A stretch of DNA of 64,000 nucleotides from assembly GCF_016861845.1 (NCBI RefSeq), contig NZ_BOLV01000004.1, positions 62,001 through 126,000 on the forward strand. The letters are read 5' to 3'. Below the pieces are notes generated by a model that saw only the letters and a program-made list of their open reading frames with translations, did not search any database and was not told the origin of the DNA. The stretch comes from Lacticaseibacillus suilingensis. Its GTDB lineage: Bacteria > Bacillota > Bacilli > Lactobacillales > Lactobacillaceae. Position 1 is the first letter of the stretch. Each line of letters opens with the position of its first letter. The translations under genes and the position numbers were made by a program. Positions 55,253 through 64,000 of this stretch are shown here, one piece after another.

Positions 55253-55437
55253 ATCTGACGGGAGGGTACCACCCAATCTAGTGACGGATGAAAATGATGA
55301 CCACTTCGTTTATAGCAGAGCGCCGCTAATGTTAGCCGGCGGTAAAAGTGAAAATGCTGTGGGCGTATAGTGACGAATGGTTGCTGGACAAGCACTCATT
55401 TTTCACGAACGGGTATAAAAAAGCTAATAAGAAAATG

Positions 55438-55452
55438 TATTTTCTGAAAACA
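55438..55452 (+). promoter_or_regulatory. Possible CodY box in the GH31 upstream region
   Basis: TATTTTCTGAAAACA matches 12 of 15 positions of the CodY consensus and overlaps a palindrome (AGAAAATGTATTTTCT, 55430-55445). The surrounding 55390-55640 is strikingly AT-rich compared with both flanks and contains no convincing gene. Confidence 0.35.
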
Positions 55453-55688
55453 CTTTATCTAATTTTATTCAATAAGTTGTTTTTCTTTCTACACAACAAT
55501 ATTAGCAGGCCAAAATCGGTTATATCATTAAATGTAAACGATATCCATTCAATTAATACCAATATTTATTTACTTATTTATGCTAAAATGTGCGTGAACT
55601 TTATAATTAGAAAGGGGGACTGTCATCAAATCTTATTTGTAATACGGATAACGTCATGATGTTTGAGTTAACACGATTACTGTCATCA

Positions 55689-55793
55689 ACTGATTTTATC
55701 AGTCGCACCATAGGCGACGAAATGACTAGGGTAGTCCTTTCAGGAAACGCCGAGGGTACTTTCAATTCAGAATGGGGATTCTGATGACTCGGC
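55689..55793 (+). promoter_or_regulatory. Structured 5' leader of the GH31 gene
   Basis: Two hairpins precede the gene: ACTGAT/ATCAGT (55689-55703) and a longer one with CGCCGAG (55747-55753) pairing to CTCGGCG (55787-55793), enclosing CAGAAT/ATTCTG. No T run follows, so it is not a terminator. It may stabilise the mRNA or regulate it. Confidence 0.4.
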
Positions 55794-55836
55794 GGCGCCA
55801 GACTGATTGATCTCGATCCGACAAGGAGGAGTATTC

Positions 55837-58800
55837 ATGCGTGATTCAAAAAGCCGATTGACTCGACCAGTCAAGGCCTTGCTTTACAGTACCTCAGTAT
55901 TATCAATGTTTGTGTTTTTCGGTGGCCGCATGCAGCAAGTGCATGCTGATACAAACCCGGATGGCACGGGCCAGACTCAAGCCGCTGCTAAAACTGAAGC
56001 AGCGCCGGTAACTGACCAAACCCAACCTGAGACGCCAGCTAGCGGCGACATTGCCGCTGAGGCCGAGGCCACTGATGATGCAGCGGTCGAAGCGTCACCG
56101 GCCGCGACGCCGAAAGCACCCCAGGGTGTTTCGACGACTGAAACTACGCCGGCGCAAGATGCTTCGACAGCCACGCCGGCAGCCGAAACGACCCCAAAAG
56201 CGACCACTGAAACTCCAGCCGCTGAGCCGGAGGACCCAGCGACTGATCCGGCGCAGGCGGCGGCTTTAATTACCAGTGTCGTCAAAAAAGATACTTATTA
56301 CGAAGTTACTTATGCCAATGGCCTAGTGGCGCGGCTCTCGTTGCTTGAAGGCGACATCATGCGCTATTACGCCGACCCGACCAACACTTACGGCGACCCA
56401 GCGCAATCTGGGAAGAATCTGAATGCCAAGATTCTGACCAAGACCCCGGACGAGTATGGCCCTGATGCCTTCAATGCCTCGACTCTGACCGATAACGATA
56501 CCGAAACCGTGATCGATACCGGCGTGGTCCAGATTCATTTTAATAAAATTGCCGGCACGATGAGCGTCACTAAAGGCGATAAGACGATTCTGGCAGAGAC
56601 GCAGCCCATTGAACTGACCGCGAACAAGAGTACCGAATACCTCGCGCGCCACGACAACGAAAACTATTTCGGTGGCGGCACGCAAAATGGTGATTTCGCC
56701 TTGCTCGGTGAGAACGTCAAAATCGAAAAAGGCGGCTGGACCGATGGCGAATCCGCTTCACCGGTGCCGTTCTACTGGTCCACGGATGGCTATGGCGTGT
56801 TGCGTAATACTTTCACACCTGGCGCGTATAATTTCGATACCGCTAATGATGGTTCGATTAAACTTAGCCATAACGAAAACCGCTTCGATACCTTTTACGT
56901 TTTTGCCGATACCGCGCAAGGCCTGATCAAAGGCTACTACGAGCTGACCGGCGCGCCACTGATGATGCCGGAGTACGGCTTTTATGAAGCACATCTGAAT
57001 GCCTTCAACCGCGATGTCTGGATTGAAGTCCCTGAAGGCACTCGTGGCGCCTACAAGTTCCCTGATGGTAAGTTTTACAAGGAATACAATCCGGAAAACA
57101 TGCCCGAGAATTTGAAAGGCCAAGGGATTCTGGAGTCGCTGAACGGCGAAGGCACTAACGGGCAAGATAATTACCAATTCAGTGCGCGGCAAATGATTGA
57201 TTTGTATGAAAAATACGACATGCCGCTGGGCTGGTTCTTGCCAAATGACGGGTATGGTGCGGGTTACGGTCAAACCGATACCTTGGCCGGCAACGTCGAA
57301 AACCTGAAACAATTCATCGAATACGCCAATGCGCATGGGATTGAAGTGGGCCTGTGGACCCAGCAAAATCTATCCCCGGTCGATCCCGATAATCCCACCA
57401 ATAAGGACCGCGATTTTGCCGCTGAAGTCGCAGCCGGCGTGGTGGCATTGAAGACGGATGTGGCCTGGGTCGGCGCGGGCTATTCCTTTGGCCTCGATGG
57501 CATTCAAAAAGCCCTGGATATGATGGAATCTGTCGATGGCGATACCGTGCGGCCATTTGTGATTACGTTGCACGGCTGGGCCGGGACTCAGCGCATGTCT
57601 GGGATTTGGGACGGGGACCAAACCGGTGGTGAATGGGAATACATTCGCTTCCACATCCCAACGTACATCGGCGAAGGTCTGTCTGGCCAGCCGAACGTGG
57701 GCTCGGATACGGACGGTATTTACGGCGGGAATAATCCCATCATCAACGCCCGTGAATACGAGTGGAAAACCTTTACCCCGATTGAATTGAACATGGATGG
57801 CTGGGGCTCGCAGCAGAAGATGCCATGGGTCTACAGCGACGCCATCACCGCCATCAACCGCGCTTATCTGAAGCAGAAGACCATGCTGATGCCATACATC
57901 TACACGACTTCGGAGCAAGCCATCAGCGATGGCAATCCGATGGTGCGGGCGCTGCTCCTAGAATACCCAGATCTGCCAGAAACCTACACGGATTTGGTGC
58001 AGTATGAATACATGTGGGGCGACAACTTCCTGATTGCCCCAATCTATCAAAATACGGCCTCCGATGCGGATGGCAATGATATTCGCAATGGCATTTACCT
58101 GCCGGATCCTAATCAAATCTGGATCGATTACTACACGGGTAAGGAGTACCAAGGCGGTCAGGTGATCAATAACTTTGATGCCCCGCTGTGGAAATTACCA
58201 GTCTTTGTGAAGGCCGGCGCGATTATTCCGACCGCACCTGCCACGAACAATGCCACCGCATATGATGCCATCAAAGACCAGCGGCAGTTCCAAATTTATG
58301 CCAATGGCGATAGCAGCTACACGGTTTATGAAGATGACGGGCTATCTGCCAAGTACCAAAGCGGGGCCTCAGCAACCACCAAGGTGACGAGCAGCCTGAA
58401 GGGTACCGATTTGACCTTGACGGTGGCGCCGACGGTTGGCACTTATGCCGAGATGAAGACTAACCGCACCACCGAGTTTGATGTTCGCACCAAGACCACC
58501 CCGAGCACCGTGACGGCCACTATTGGCGGCCAAACGGTGACCTTGAAGCAGGTCCAAACGTTGGCAGAATTTGAAGCGGGGACAGATGTTTGGTTTGATG
58601 ATACCAACTATCTCACCAACAGTTATCTGGACGGCGTTGGCACCGATTTGGCCCAGCACTTCCTGCGCCTGAAGTTGCATGCAGTGGATGTGACTAAAGA
58701 CGGGATTGAGGGCAAAATCAGTGGTATTGACACCAGTGCCACGCCAGAAAATCCAATTTTGACGCCATCTGACGCGATTGCGACGCCGAATGCGCCAACC

Positions 58801-61458
58801 GCCGATCCGATGGCCATCACGACCACTGAAATTCCGGTGACCTGGAATGAAGTTGAAGGGGCAACCGGCTATAACCTCAAGGTCGATGGCGTGCTGTATC
58901 GCGATATGAAGGCGGCAAACTACACCATTGATCATGTTTTGCGCGGCACCAGTCACACCATTCAAGTCCAGACGGTCACGGCTGATGGGGTTTCCCAGTG
59001 GAGCGATGAGGCCACCTTTGAAACCAGCAATGATCCGCTGCGGGATGTGCTGAAAGTGGTCAAGGCTGAAGCGAAGGACGCCGATGGCAATGATGCCAAA
59101 TGGCAGTCGAACACCGAGTTCAAGTATCTGTTCGACGGCGACACCACGACCATGGCCCATTCGGCTTGGAACCTGACGGATGCCACGCCAATGTCGATTT
59201 ACGCTTACCTCGATGGTGACTATGCCCTGGATAGCATCGTTTACACTCCGCGGGACAACGGTGGCAATGGCAATTTGAAGAACATGAATGTTTACGTCAG
59301 TGACGATGGCATTACCTGGACCAAGGCGGGCAGCGCGCAAGGCTGGAAGCAAACCGCCATGCCGCGTAGCATCCAATTAGCTGAGGGCACCCATGGTTCG
59401 ATTGTCCGCTTCGACATTCCGAAAGGTGCCGGCGTCAACAACAACGTTTCCGGTAACGAAATTCAGATTTTCAAAGTACCTGGCGCGTTGAAGCAAGTGC
59501 CTGGCGACATTTCCGGCGATGGGCAAATTTCTGACAATGACATTCAATCGCTGAAGCAATACTCCGGCTTGAATGACCAAGATGCGGCCTTTGACCAAAA
59601 TGGTAAAAAAGGCGACATTGATGGGTCGGGCGTGGTTGATGCAGCCGATGCCAACTTTATTCTGGGTCAGCTCGGCGAAACGCCGGCTGGCACCGATGCC
59701 AAAACCCCGGCTGGGACGATTGCGTTGCAAGCGGATCGTACCACCTATCAGCCTGGTGATACGGTCACTTTGACGGTGACCGGCTATGGCTTGAGTAACG
59801 TCAATGCCTTGTCCGTTGCGTTACCAGTTGATCCAAGCGTCGGCACGGTTACCGGCATCACCGGCGGCAAGCTTACCGCGGGGATGGAAAATCTCTCCCG
59901 CGTCGCCACCCACACCGATGGCTCAGTCGAAGCTTATCTGATGTTTGCGAATAAAGGTGAGCAGCCGCGGCTGGCCAGCAGCGGTGAAATCGCGACCATC
60001 ACGCTGAAGTTGAACGCCAACTTGACGGGGCCGTTGCAGCTAGCCTTGGTCAATGGCGAACTGGTCAACCAAAAGTCTCCAGTCGCCAAAGCCGATACCG
60101 GCACCGGCATCACCCTTGAGCAAGCAGCAGTTGATCTAACGGCCTTGGCGCAAAGCGTCAAGATCGCCGGAGCGCTGGATCCGGCTGACTACACCGCCGA
60201 TTCTTTTGCGGCAGTGACGCAAGCCAAAGCCGCTGGCGAGGCGCTGATTGCGACGCCGGATACCGCCACCCAAGCGAACGTGGTGCAGGCGCAAGCTGAT
60301 TTGGTCGCTGCGATTGAAGGGCTGACACCAGTAGTGCCAGTGGACACCACTGTGCTGGCGGGGTTAATTAAAACCGCCCAGGCACTGGATCCGGCGGTTT
60401 ACACCCCTGAAACCAGTGCTGCGTTGAACGATGCACTGACCGCTGCTAAGGCAATCGGGGCTGACGCCACCCAAGCGGCAGTTGACCAGGCTAGTCTGGC
60501 CTTGGCCACTGCCTTGGCCGACTTGACGCCGCAAACCAGTCCGGCCGCCGTGGCGATGCTAAATCAGCTGGTTGAGGCCGCTGGCAAGGTCGATACTACG
60601 CCATTCACGGCGGCTTCTGCGCAAGCGTTAGCCGCAGCGTTGACTGCTGGCCAGCAGGTCGCTGCCAATCCTAAGGCGTCTGATGCTGATTTAACCAAGG
60701 CCGCCGCAGCATTGAGCGATGCTTTGGCCGGCCTGAAGCTTAAGGCGGTCGTCAACAAAGCCGCTTTGCAACTCACGGTGGCGAACGTGGCGGCGCTTGA
60801 GACCCAAAACTATCTGCCAAGCAGTTTTGCACCGGTGACGAAAGCACTGGCGGCAGCCAAGCAAGTACTAGCCGATTCAAAGGCAGATCAAGCCGCGGTG
60901 GATCAAAGCATCGTGGCCATCGTCAAAGCGTTAGCAACGCTTCAACCGGCTGCTAGCCGAACGGCTAAAGCTGACCTGCAGGCGTTGATTGATCAAACCA
61001 ATCAGCTGGACGCGAATGCCTACACTGCTGCGAGCTATGCGCCAGCCTTGGATGCGGCTGCCGCTGCCGAAGCCCTGCTGACTGATGGCGAAGCAACGCC
61101 GGCACAAGTGGCCGCCGCTCAAGCTTCTTTGCAGGCAGCCTTGGCCGGTTTGACCGCGGTAAAAGCAACCACGGATGAAACCACACAGACGCCGACTAGT
61201 GAAGTAGACGACCGGAACCAGCAGCGCCAGTCTGTCGAGACGGGCCAGCAAAAGCCAGGTCAGGCAGCGAAGGCTACCGCGGTATCTAAGGCGACGAAAG
61301 CGACGAAAGCGACCAAAGCCGTCAAAGCGAATAAGCCGAACAAGGCGGCCGAGACCTTACCTGCAACCGGGAACACCCATGCTAGTTGGCTCACTGCGCT
61401 GGGCCTTTCCCTGATGTCATTGCTGGGTTTAGCTGGCATCAATCGTAAACGGCTTTAA
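55837..61458 (+). CDS. LPXTG-anchored multimodular GH31 glycosidase (possible alpha-N-acetylgalactosaminidase)
   Basis: A 1873-aa wall-anchored enzyme; AAGGAGGAG before the ATG. Order of parts: signal peptide (ALLYSTSVLSM), Ala/Thr/Glu spacer to about 140, GH31 N-terminal sandwich, catalytic barrel with nucleophile D541 (LKTDVAWVGAGYS) and acid/base candidate D624 (VGSDTDGIYGG), C-terminal sandwiches, Fn3 (about 998-1067), CBM32/F5-8-type (about 1088-1217), dockerin-like EF-hands (about 1222-1285, DISGDGQISDND and DIDGSGVVDAAD), cohesin-like domain (about 1294-1422), five FIVAR-type repeats (about 1431-1775) and LPATGNT at 1841. The TDVAWVG motif recalls GH31 alpha-N-acetylgalactosaminidases, so mucin-type O-glycans are a plausible substrate; other GH31 activities remain possible. 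Confidence 0.9.
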   Translation: MRDSKSRLTRPVKALLYSTSVLSMFVFFGGRMQQVHADTNPDGTGQTQAAAKTEAAPVTDQTQPETPASGDIAAEAEATDDAAVEASPAATPKAPQGVSTTETTPAQDASTATPAAETTPKATTETPAAEPEDPATDPAQAAALITSVVKKDTYYEVTYANGLVARLSLLEGDIMRYYADPTNTYGDPAQSGKNLNAKILTKTPDEYGPDAFNASTLTDNDTETVIDTGVVQIHFNKIAGTMSVTKGDKTILAETQPIELTANKSTEYLARHDNENYFGGGTQNGDFALLGENVKIEKGGWTDGESASPVPFYWSTDGYGVLRNTFTPGAYNFDTANDGSIKLSHNENRFDTFYVFADTAQGLIKGYYELTGAPLMMPEYGFYEAHLNAFNRDVWIEVPEGTRGAYKFPDGKFYKEYNPENMPENLKGQGILESLNGEGTNGQDNYQFSARQMIDLYEKYDMPLGWFLPNDGYGAGYGQTDTLAGNVENLKQFIEYANAHGIEVGLWTQQNLSPVDPDNPTNKDRDFAAEVAAGVVALKTDVAWVGAGYSFGLDGIQKALDMMESVDGDTVRPFVITLHGWAGTQRMSGIWDGDQTGGEWEYIRFHIPTYIGEGLSGQPNVGSDTDGIYGGNNPIINAREYEWKTFTPIELNMDGWGSQQKMPWVYSDAITAINRAYLKQKTMLMPYIYTTSEQAISDGNPMVRALLLEYPDLPETYTDLVQYEYMWGDNFLIAPIYQNTASDADGNDIRNGIYLPDPNQIWIDYYTGKEYQGGQVINNFDAPLWKLPVFVKAGAIIPTAPATNNATAYDAIKDQRQFQIYANGDSSYTVYEDDGLSAKYQSGASATTKVTSSLKGTDLTLTVAPTVGTYAEMKTNRTTEFDVRTKTTPSTVTATIGGQTVTLKQVQTLAEFEAGTDVWFDDTNYLTNSYLDGVGTDLAQHFLRLKLHAVDVTKDGIEGKISGIDTSATPENPILTPSDAIATPNAPTADPMAITTTEIPVTWNEVEGATGYNLKVDGVLYRDMKAANYTIDHVLRGTSHTIQVQTVTADGVSQWSDEATFETSNDPLRDVLKVVKAEAKDADGNDAKWQSNTEFKYLFDGDTTTMAHSAWNLTDATPMSIYAYLDGDYALDSIVYTPRDNGGNGNLKNMNVYVSDDGITWTKAGSAQGWKQTAMPRSIQLAEGTHGSIVRFDIPKGAGVNNNVSGNEIQIFKVPGALKQVPGDISGDGQISDNDIQSLKQYSGLNDQDAAFDQNGKKGDIDGSGVVDAADANFILGQLGETPAGTDAKTPAGTIALQADRTTYQPGDTVTLTVTGYGLSNVNALSVALPVDPSVGTVTGITGGKLTAGMENLSRVATHTDGSVEAYLMFANKGEQPRLASSGEIATITLKLNANLTGPLQLALVNGELVNQKSPVAKADTGTGITLEQAAVDLTALAQSVKIAGALDPADYTADSFAAVTQAKAAGEALIATPDTATQANVVQAQADLVAAIEGLTPVVPVDTTVLAGLIKTAQALDPAVYTPETSAALNDALTAAKAIGADATQAAVDQASLALATALADLTPQTSPAAVAMLNQLVEAAGKVDTTPFTAASAQALAAALTAGQQVAANPKASDADLTKAAAALSDALAGLKLKAVVNKAALQLTVANVAALETQNYLPSSFAPVTKALAAAKQVLADSKADQAAVDQSIVAIVKALATLQPAASRTAKADLQALIDQTNQLDANAYTAASYAPALDAAAAAEALLTDGEATPAQVAAAQASLQAALAGLTAVKATTDETTQTPTSEVDDRNQQRQSVETGQQKPGQAAKATAVSKATKATKATKAVKANKPNKAAETLPATGNTHASWLTALGLSLMSLLGLAGINRKRL

Positions 61459-61500
61459 TCCCCTAAGGCCGACCACTTCAATTTCTCCCTGAATCAAAAG

Positions 61501-61533
61501 CACCGCTCCTCAGGCATGAGGGGCGGTGTTTTG
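61501..61533. terminator. Terminator between convergent genes
   Basis: Perfect-to-near-perfect 11-bp stem (CACCGCTCCTC / GAGGGGCGGTG), T4 on one side and A4 on the other. Confidence 0.85.
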
Positions 61534-61535
61534 CG

Positions 61536-62465
61536 TTACTTGGTGGTGGCAGTACCGGAAGTGGTGGTGCCTTTATAAGCGTTCAGCGCGGATTGGAGAT
61601 CCTTGTCCTTGATTTTGACGTTTTCGTCTTTCAGCACTTGGCTGATGACATTCTTCATCACCGTGGTGCTGGCCTCCCATTTTTGATAAAGGGAGGCGGT
61701 TAACGCGGCTTTGCTGGCCTTGAAGGTGCCTTTGGCAGGGTGCTTGATCATTTGAATGACTTCATAGCCGCTGGTGGTTTTCACTGGGGTGGTGGTGAAC
61801 TCGCCATCCTTCAGCTTGTACGCCGCGTCCTTGAAGGTGGAGTCCACGTTCTTGTCGGTGCTGTCAAAAGCCGCCATTTTGCCGCCGTTGCTGGCGGTGG
61901 TGTTATCTACTGAGTATTGTTGGGCTAGCTTGGCAAAGTCGGCGCCTTGCTGCAACTGGGCGATGACGGTTTTGGCCGTGTCTTCACTGGTCGTCAGGAT
62001 ATGTTGGACGGTAATTTTCGGTTGGTAAGTCTTCCAGGCGTCCTTGAGTTGGGCAGTGGTGGGCTTGATCTGGGCCTTCAAGGCGGCTTCGCTCAGGTAG
62101 TTCAGGCGCAAGGTTTGCTTGAAGGTCTTTTTGGTGTAGCCATTTTCTTCTAAGTAATCAGCAAATTGATCACCATACCGCGCTTGATAGGACTTGTAGG
62201 CAGCGGTGACTTTGGCTTCATCAATCTTCTTACCGTACGCATCTTTCATGGACCCGTAGATCAGGAGATTGGCCAAGACTTGTTTCGCACTCGGCTCGGC
62301 TTTTAACGCCTGATAAAAATCCTGCTGGGTAATTTTCTTTTTGGCATATTGCGCAACGACCGGCTGATTGGCCTGATCGGTTTGTGAAGCTTTGCCACAA
62401 CCGGCCAACGTCAGCATGACCCCCAGGGCGACCAGCACCCGGGTTGGTTTCAAAATTGTCTTCAT
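61536..62465 (-). CDS. prsA: PrsA/PrtM-type foldase lipoprotein (parvulin peptidyl-prolyl isomerase)
   Basis: A 309-aa lipoprotein. Start at the ATG (62463-62465) after GGGGAGGAG; a 55-residue upstream extension is rejected. Lipobox LTLAGC with Cys 23. The helical N- and C-terminal chaperone parts flank a parvulin domain (about 150-245): VQHILTTSEDTAK, ADFAKLAQQYS, NGGKMAAF, EFTTTPVKTTSGYEVIQM. In lactococci prtM lies next to and divergent from the proteinase gene and is needed to fold it. The same arrangement is seen here with the S8 gene starting at 62782, so a maturation role for both S8 enzymes is likely. Confidence 0.92.
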   Translation of the reverse strand: MKTILKPTRVLVALGVMLTLAGCGKASQTDQANQPVVAQYAKKKITQQDFYQALKAEPSAKQVLANLLIYGSMKDAYGKKIDEAKVTAAYKSYQARYGDQFADYLEENGYTKKTFKQTLRLNYLSEAALKAQIKPTTAQLKDAWKTYQPKITVQHILTTSEDTAKTVIAQLQQGADFAKLAQQYSVDNTTASNGGKMAAFDSTDKNVDSTFKDAAYKLKDGEFTTTPVKTTSGYEVIQMIKHPAKGTFKASKAALTASLYQKWEASTTVMKNVISQVLKDENVKIKDKDLQSALNAYKGTTTSGTATTK

Positions 62466-62694
62466 GAAAATACTCCTCCCCGAACATGTGCTTCTGATTG
62501 TACCGCCAGAGTTAATGAAGAGCAACGTTATTCCTAATATTTCTCTCATTTTTCTCGAAGAATCGCTAAATGCTGGCAATGGTTGGATACAAAACCGCCA
62601 TCGGTTGGTGTTCCTAATGGAGAAACACATTCTTGAAAGCGAATAAAGTCATGATAAAATTTGAAGAATATTAGAACTTTCTTTGAGAAATAGG

Positions 62695-62722
62695 TTGCAA
62701 ATTAGAATTTTCCACATATAAT
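62695..62722 (+). promoter_or_regulatory. Promoter of the second S8 proteinase gene
   Basis: TTGCAA (62695-62700), 16-base spacer, TATAAT (62717-62722), 60 bases before the start codon. It lies in the AT-rich divergent region between the foldase and proteinase genes. Confidence 0.6.
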
Positions 62723-62781
62723 CATTCTTATCATCACTTAATCGAGTTGGTGAGGTTTGAGTCACTCTAGGGGGTAAATGA

Positions 62782-64000
62782 ATGAATAGGACAAGCAAAA
62801 CGATTGTGACGGCGCTTGCAAGTACTGCTGTTTTGGGGGCATTGGCACTGTCGCCAGTGTTCGAACTGCAGGCTAAAGCCAGTGTCGATAGTCAGTCTAA
62901 GGCAAAGACCAAGGCCAAGGCCGCGGCGACTCTAGCGACCCGCAGTAACGCCAAAGCCAAGGCGTTGGCCACCACGGAGGATACCACTGCCAAGGCGGTC
63001 GAAGCGCAGCTGGCGGCACGGGGGGTTAACTTCACGAAGTTGACCACGGCCCAGCAAAAAGACACTTATGTTGATGTCATTATTCAACTGGCTGCCGCTC
63101 CTGCCGCCGAAAATGGCAGCTTGAGCACCAACGCCAGCACTGCCGAAATTCAGGCGGCGACCGAAAAGGTCATTGCCGCGCAGGCTAGCACCAAAGCGGC
63201 GGTGGCGGCCATCACCGCCCAAGGTACCGGCGAAAGTTACGGTTATGTCATCAACGGCTTTACCACCAAAGTTCAGGTCAAAGATCTAACCAAGTTGGAA
63301 CAAGTCGCCGGCGTTAAGTCGGTTTCCATTGCTAAGGTTTATTACGCGGCTGAATCTTCGGCGAACGATATGGCGAACGTTTCCACGGTTTGGTCGAACT
63401 ATAAGTACAAAGGTGAAGGCACGGTGGTTTCCGTCATTGATACCGGGATTGATCCTAACCACAAGGACTTCCGGTTGAGCGATGCCAGCACCGCCAAGTT
63501 GAGTGAAAAAGATGTCAATGGCTTCATCAGCAAGACCGGCTATGGCCGCTACTACACGTCCAAGGTGCCTTATGGGCATAACTACGCCGATAACGATGAA
63601 ATTATCACCGACGACAATCCGGAAGAGCAACACGGGATGCACGTCGCCGGGATTATCGGGGCAAACGGGACTGGTAGCGATCCGACCACGTCCGTTGTTG
63701 GGGTAGCGCCGGAAGCACAGCTCTTGGCGATGAAAGTCTTCTCGAACTCTGATACCGCGGCCACGACCGATTCTACTTCGGTGGTTGGCGCGATCGACGA
63801 CTCCGCTAAGTTGGGTGCGGATGTCTTGAACATGTCACTGGGTTCTGCTTCAGGCAAACAAAGTGACGACGATCCAGAAGTCGCGGCGGTGGAAAATGCC
63901 ATCAATGCTGGGACTGCCGCTGTGATTTCCGCCGGGAACGATGGGACCTCAGTGTCTGACCAAGATGGCACCAACGTTGACTACTTCGGCAATCCGGATA
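62782..64000 (+). CDS. Second lactocepin-type S8 proteinase, N-terminal part (cut by window edge)
   Basis: The frame stays open to the right window edge. The ATG at 62782 follows GGGGG; the ATG four bases earlier leads straight to a stop. Signal peptide (TIVTALASTAVLGALALSP), Lys/Ala-rich propeptide with an inhibitor-I9-like part (TYVDVIIQL, YGYVINGFTTKV), then the S8 domain with D220 (VIDTGIDPNHKDF) and H284 (HGMHVAGIIG), and the oxyanion AGNDG near the edge. The Ser lies outside the window. Paralogue of the gene at 26479 with clear similarity around the active site. Divergent from the PrsA/PrtM gene. Confidence 0.93.
   Translation, partial: MNRTSKTIVTALASTAVLGALALSPVFELQAKASVDSQSKAKTKAKAAATLATRSNAKAKALATTEDTTAKAVEAQLAARGVNFTKLTTAQQKDTYVDVIIQLAAAPAAENGSLSTNASTAEIQAATEKVIAAQASTKAAVAAITAQGTGESYGYVINGFTTKVQVKDLTKLEQVAGVKSVSIAKVYYAAESSANDMANVSTVWSNYKYKGEGTVVSVIDTGIDPNHKDFRLSDASTAKLSEKDVNGFISKTGYGRYYTSKVPYGHNYADNDEIITDDNPEEQHGMHVAGIIGANGTGSDPTTSVVGVAPEAQLLAMKVFSNSDTAATTDSTSVVGAIDDSAKLGADVLNMSLGSASGKQSDDDPEVAAVENAINAGTAAVISAGNDGTSVSDQDGTNVDYFGNPD

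Noticed and set aside
55348-55659. 103-aa frame in the AT-rich region
   Set aside because: Low-complexity AT-rich translation, no ribosome-binding site, overlaps likely regulatory DNA.
1-64000. tRNA, rRNA or insertion sequences
   Set aside because: I looked for tRNA arms, rRNA motifs and transposase motifs and found none; a tRNAscan-SE and ISfinder run would settle this.

Overview
The window looks like a chromosomal segment of a lactobacillus with a fairly high GC content, plausibly of the Lacticaseibacillus type. The evidence is the set of LPXTG-anchored proteins, two lactocepin-like S8 proteinases with a divergent PrsA/PrtM foldase, Apf/LysM secreted proteins, many aldo/keto reductases and Gram-positive ribosome-binding sites. 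Species assignment is inference. No rRNA, tRNA, CRISPR array or insertion sequence was seen.

Layout. Positions 1-6400 hold the end of a two-component system (kinase cut by the window edge), three aldo/keto reductases, a YoeB/Phd-type toxin-antitoxin pair with a clear operator-promoter, and the first of two paralogous LysM/Apf proteins. From about 6500 to 26000 lies a lower-GC defence island. It contains a GmrSD-like DUF262/DUF1524 gene broken at an A8 run, the second Apf paralogue, and a type I restriction-modification operon (half-hsdS, hsdR, hsdM, hsdS). A tyrosine recombinase and an inverted silent hsdS cassette flank that operon and form a probable TRD-shuffling locus. Then come an Mrr-type endonuclease, a second GmrSD-like gene with two frameshifts, and a two-gene operon of an unrecognised 602-aa protein with a third DUF262 protein. 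That pair is the best candidate here for an undescribed defence module.

Positions 26000-36700 encode a 1902-aa S8 cell-envelope proteinase overlapping a large LRR surface protein. Positions 37000-44100 carry an mgl-type galactose ABC transporter. Its binding protein reads as a natural circular permutation of MglB, and its permease carries a long coiled-coil extension. It is followed by a large GC-rich cloverleaf-like inverted-repeat element and an AraC-type regulator whose receiver domain has Glu in place of the phospho-acceptor Asp. Positions 44100-52500 hold an alcohol dehydrogenase, an exported protein of unknown role, an MFS exporter, a type IIS (AlwI-like) restriction-modification pair and an amino-acid permease. 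From 52900 to the end are an anchored GH20 hexosaminidase, a giant anchored GH31 enzyme with dockerin, cohesin and FIVAR modules, a PrsA/PrtM foldase, and the start of a second S8 proteinase.

Working together, the secreted hydrolases (GH20, GH31, S8), the mgl transporter and the foldase fit a host- or glycoprotein-associated way of life. The island combines modification-dependent nucleases (Mrr, GmrSD) with classical and probably shuffling methylation systems. Two of the three DUF262 genes are broken, which could reflect selection against self-cutting or could be homopolymer assembly errors. All domain calls come from reading the sequence; no database search was run.
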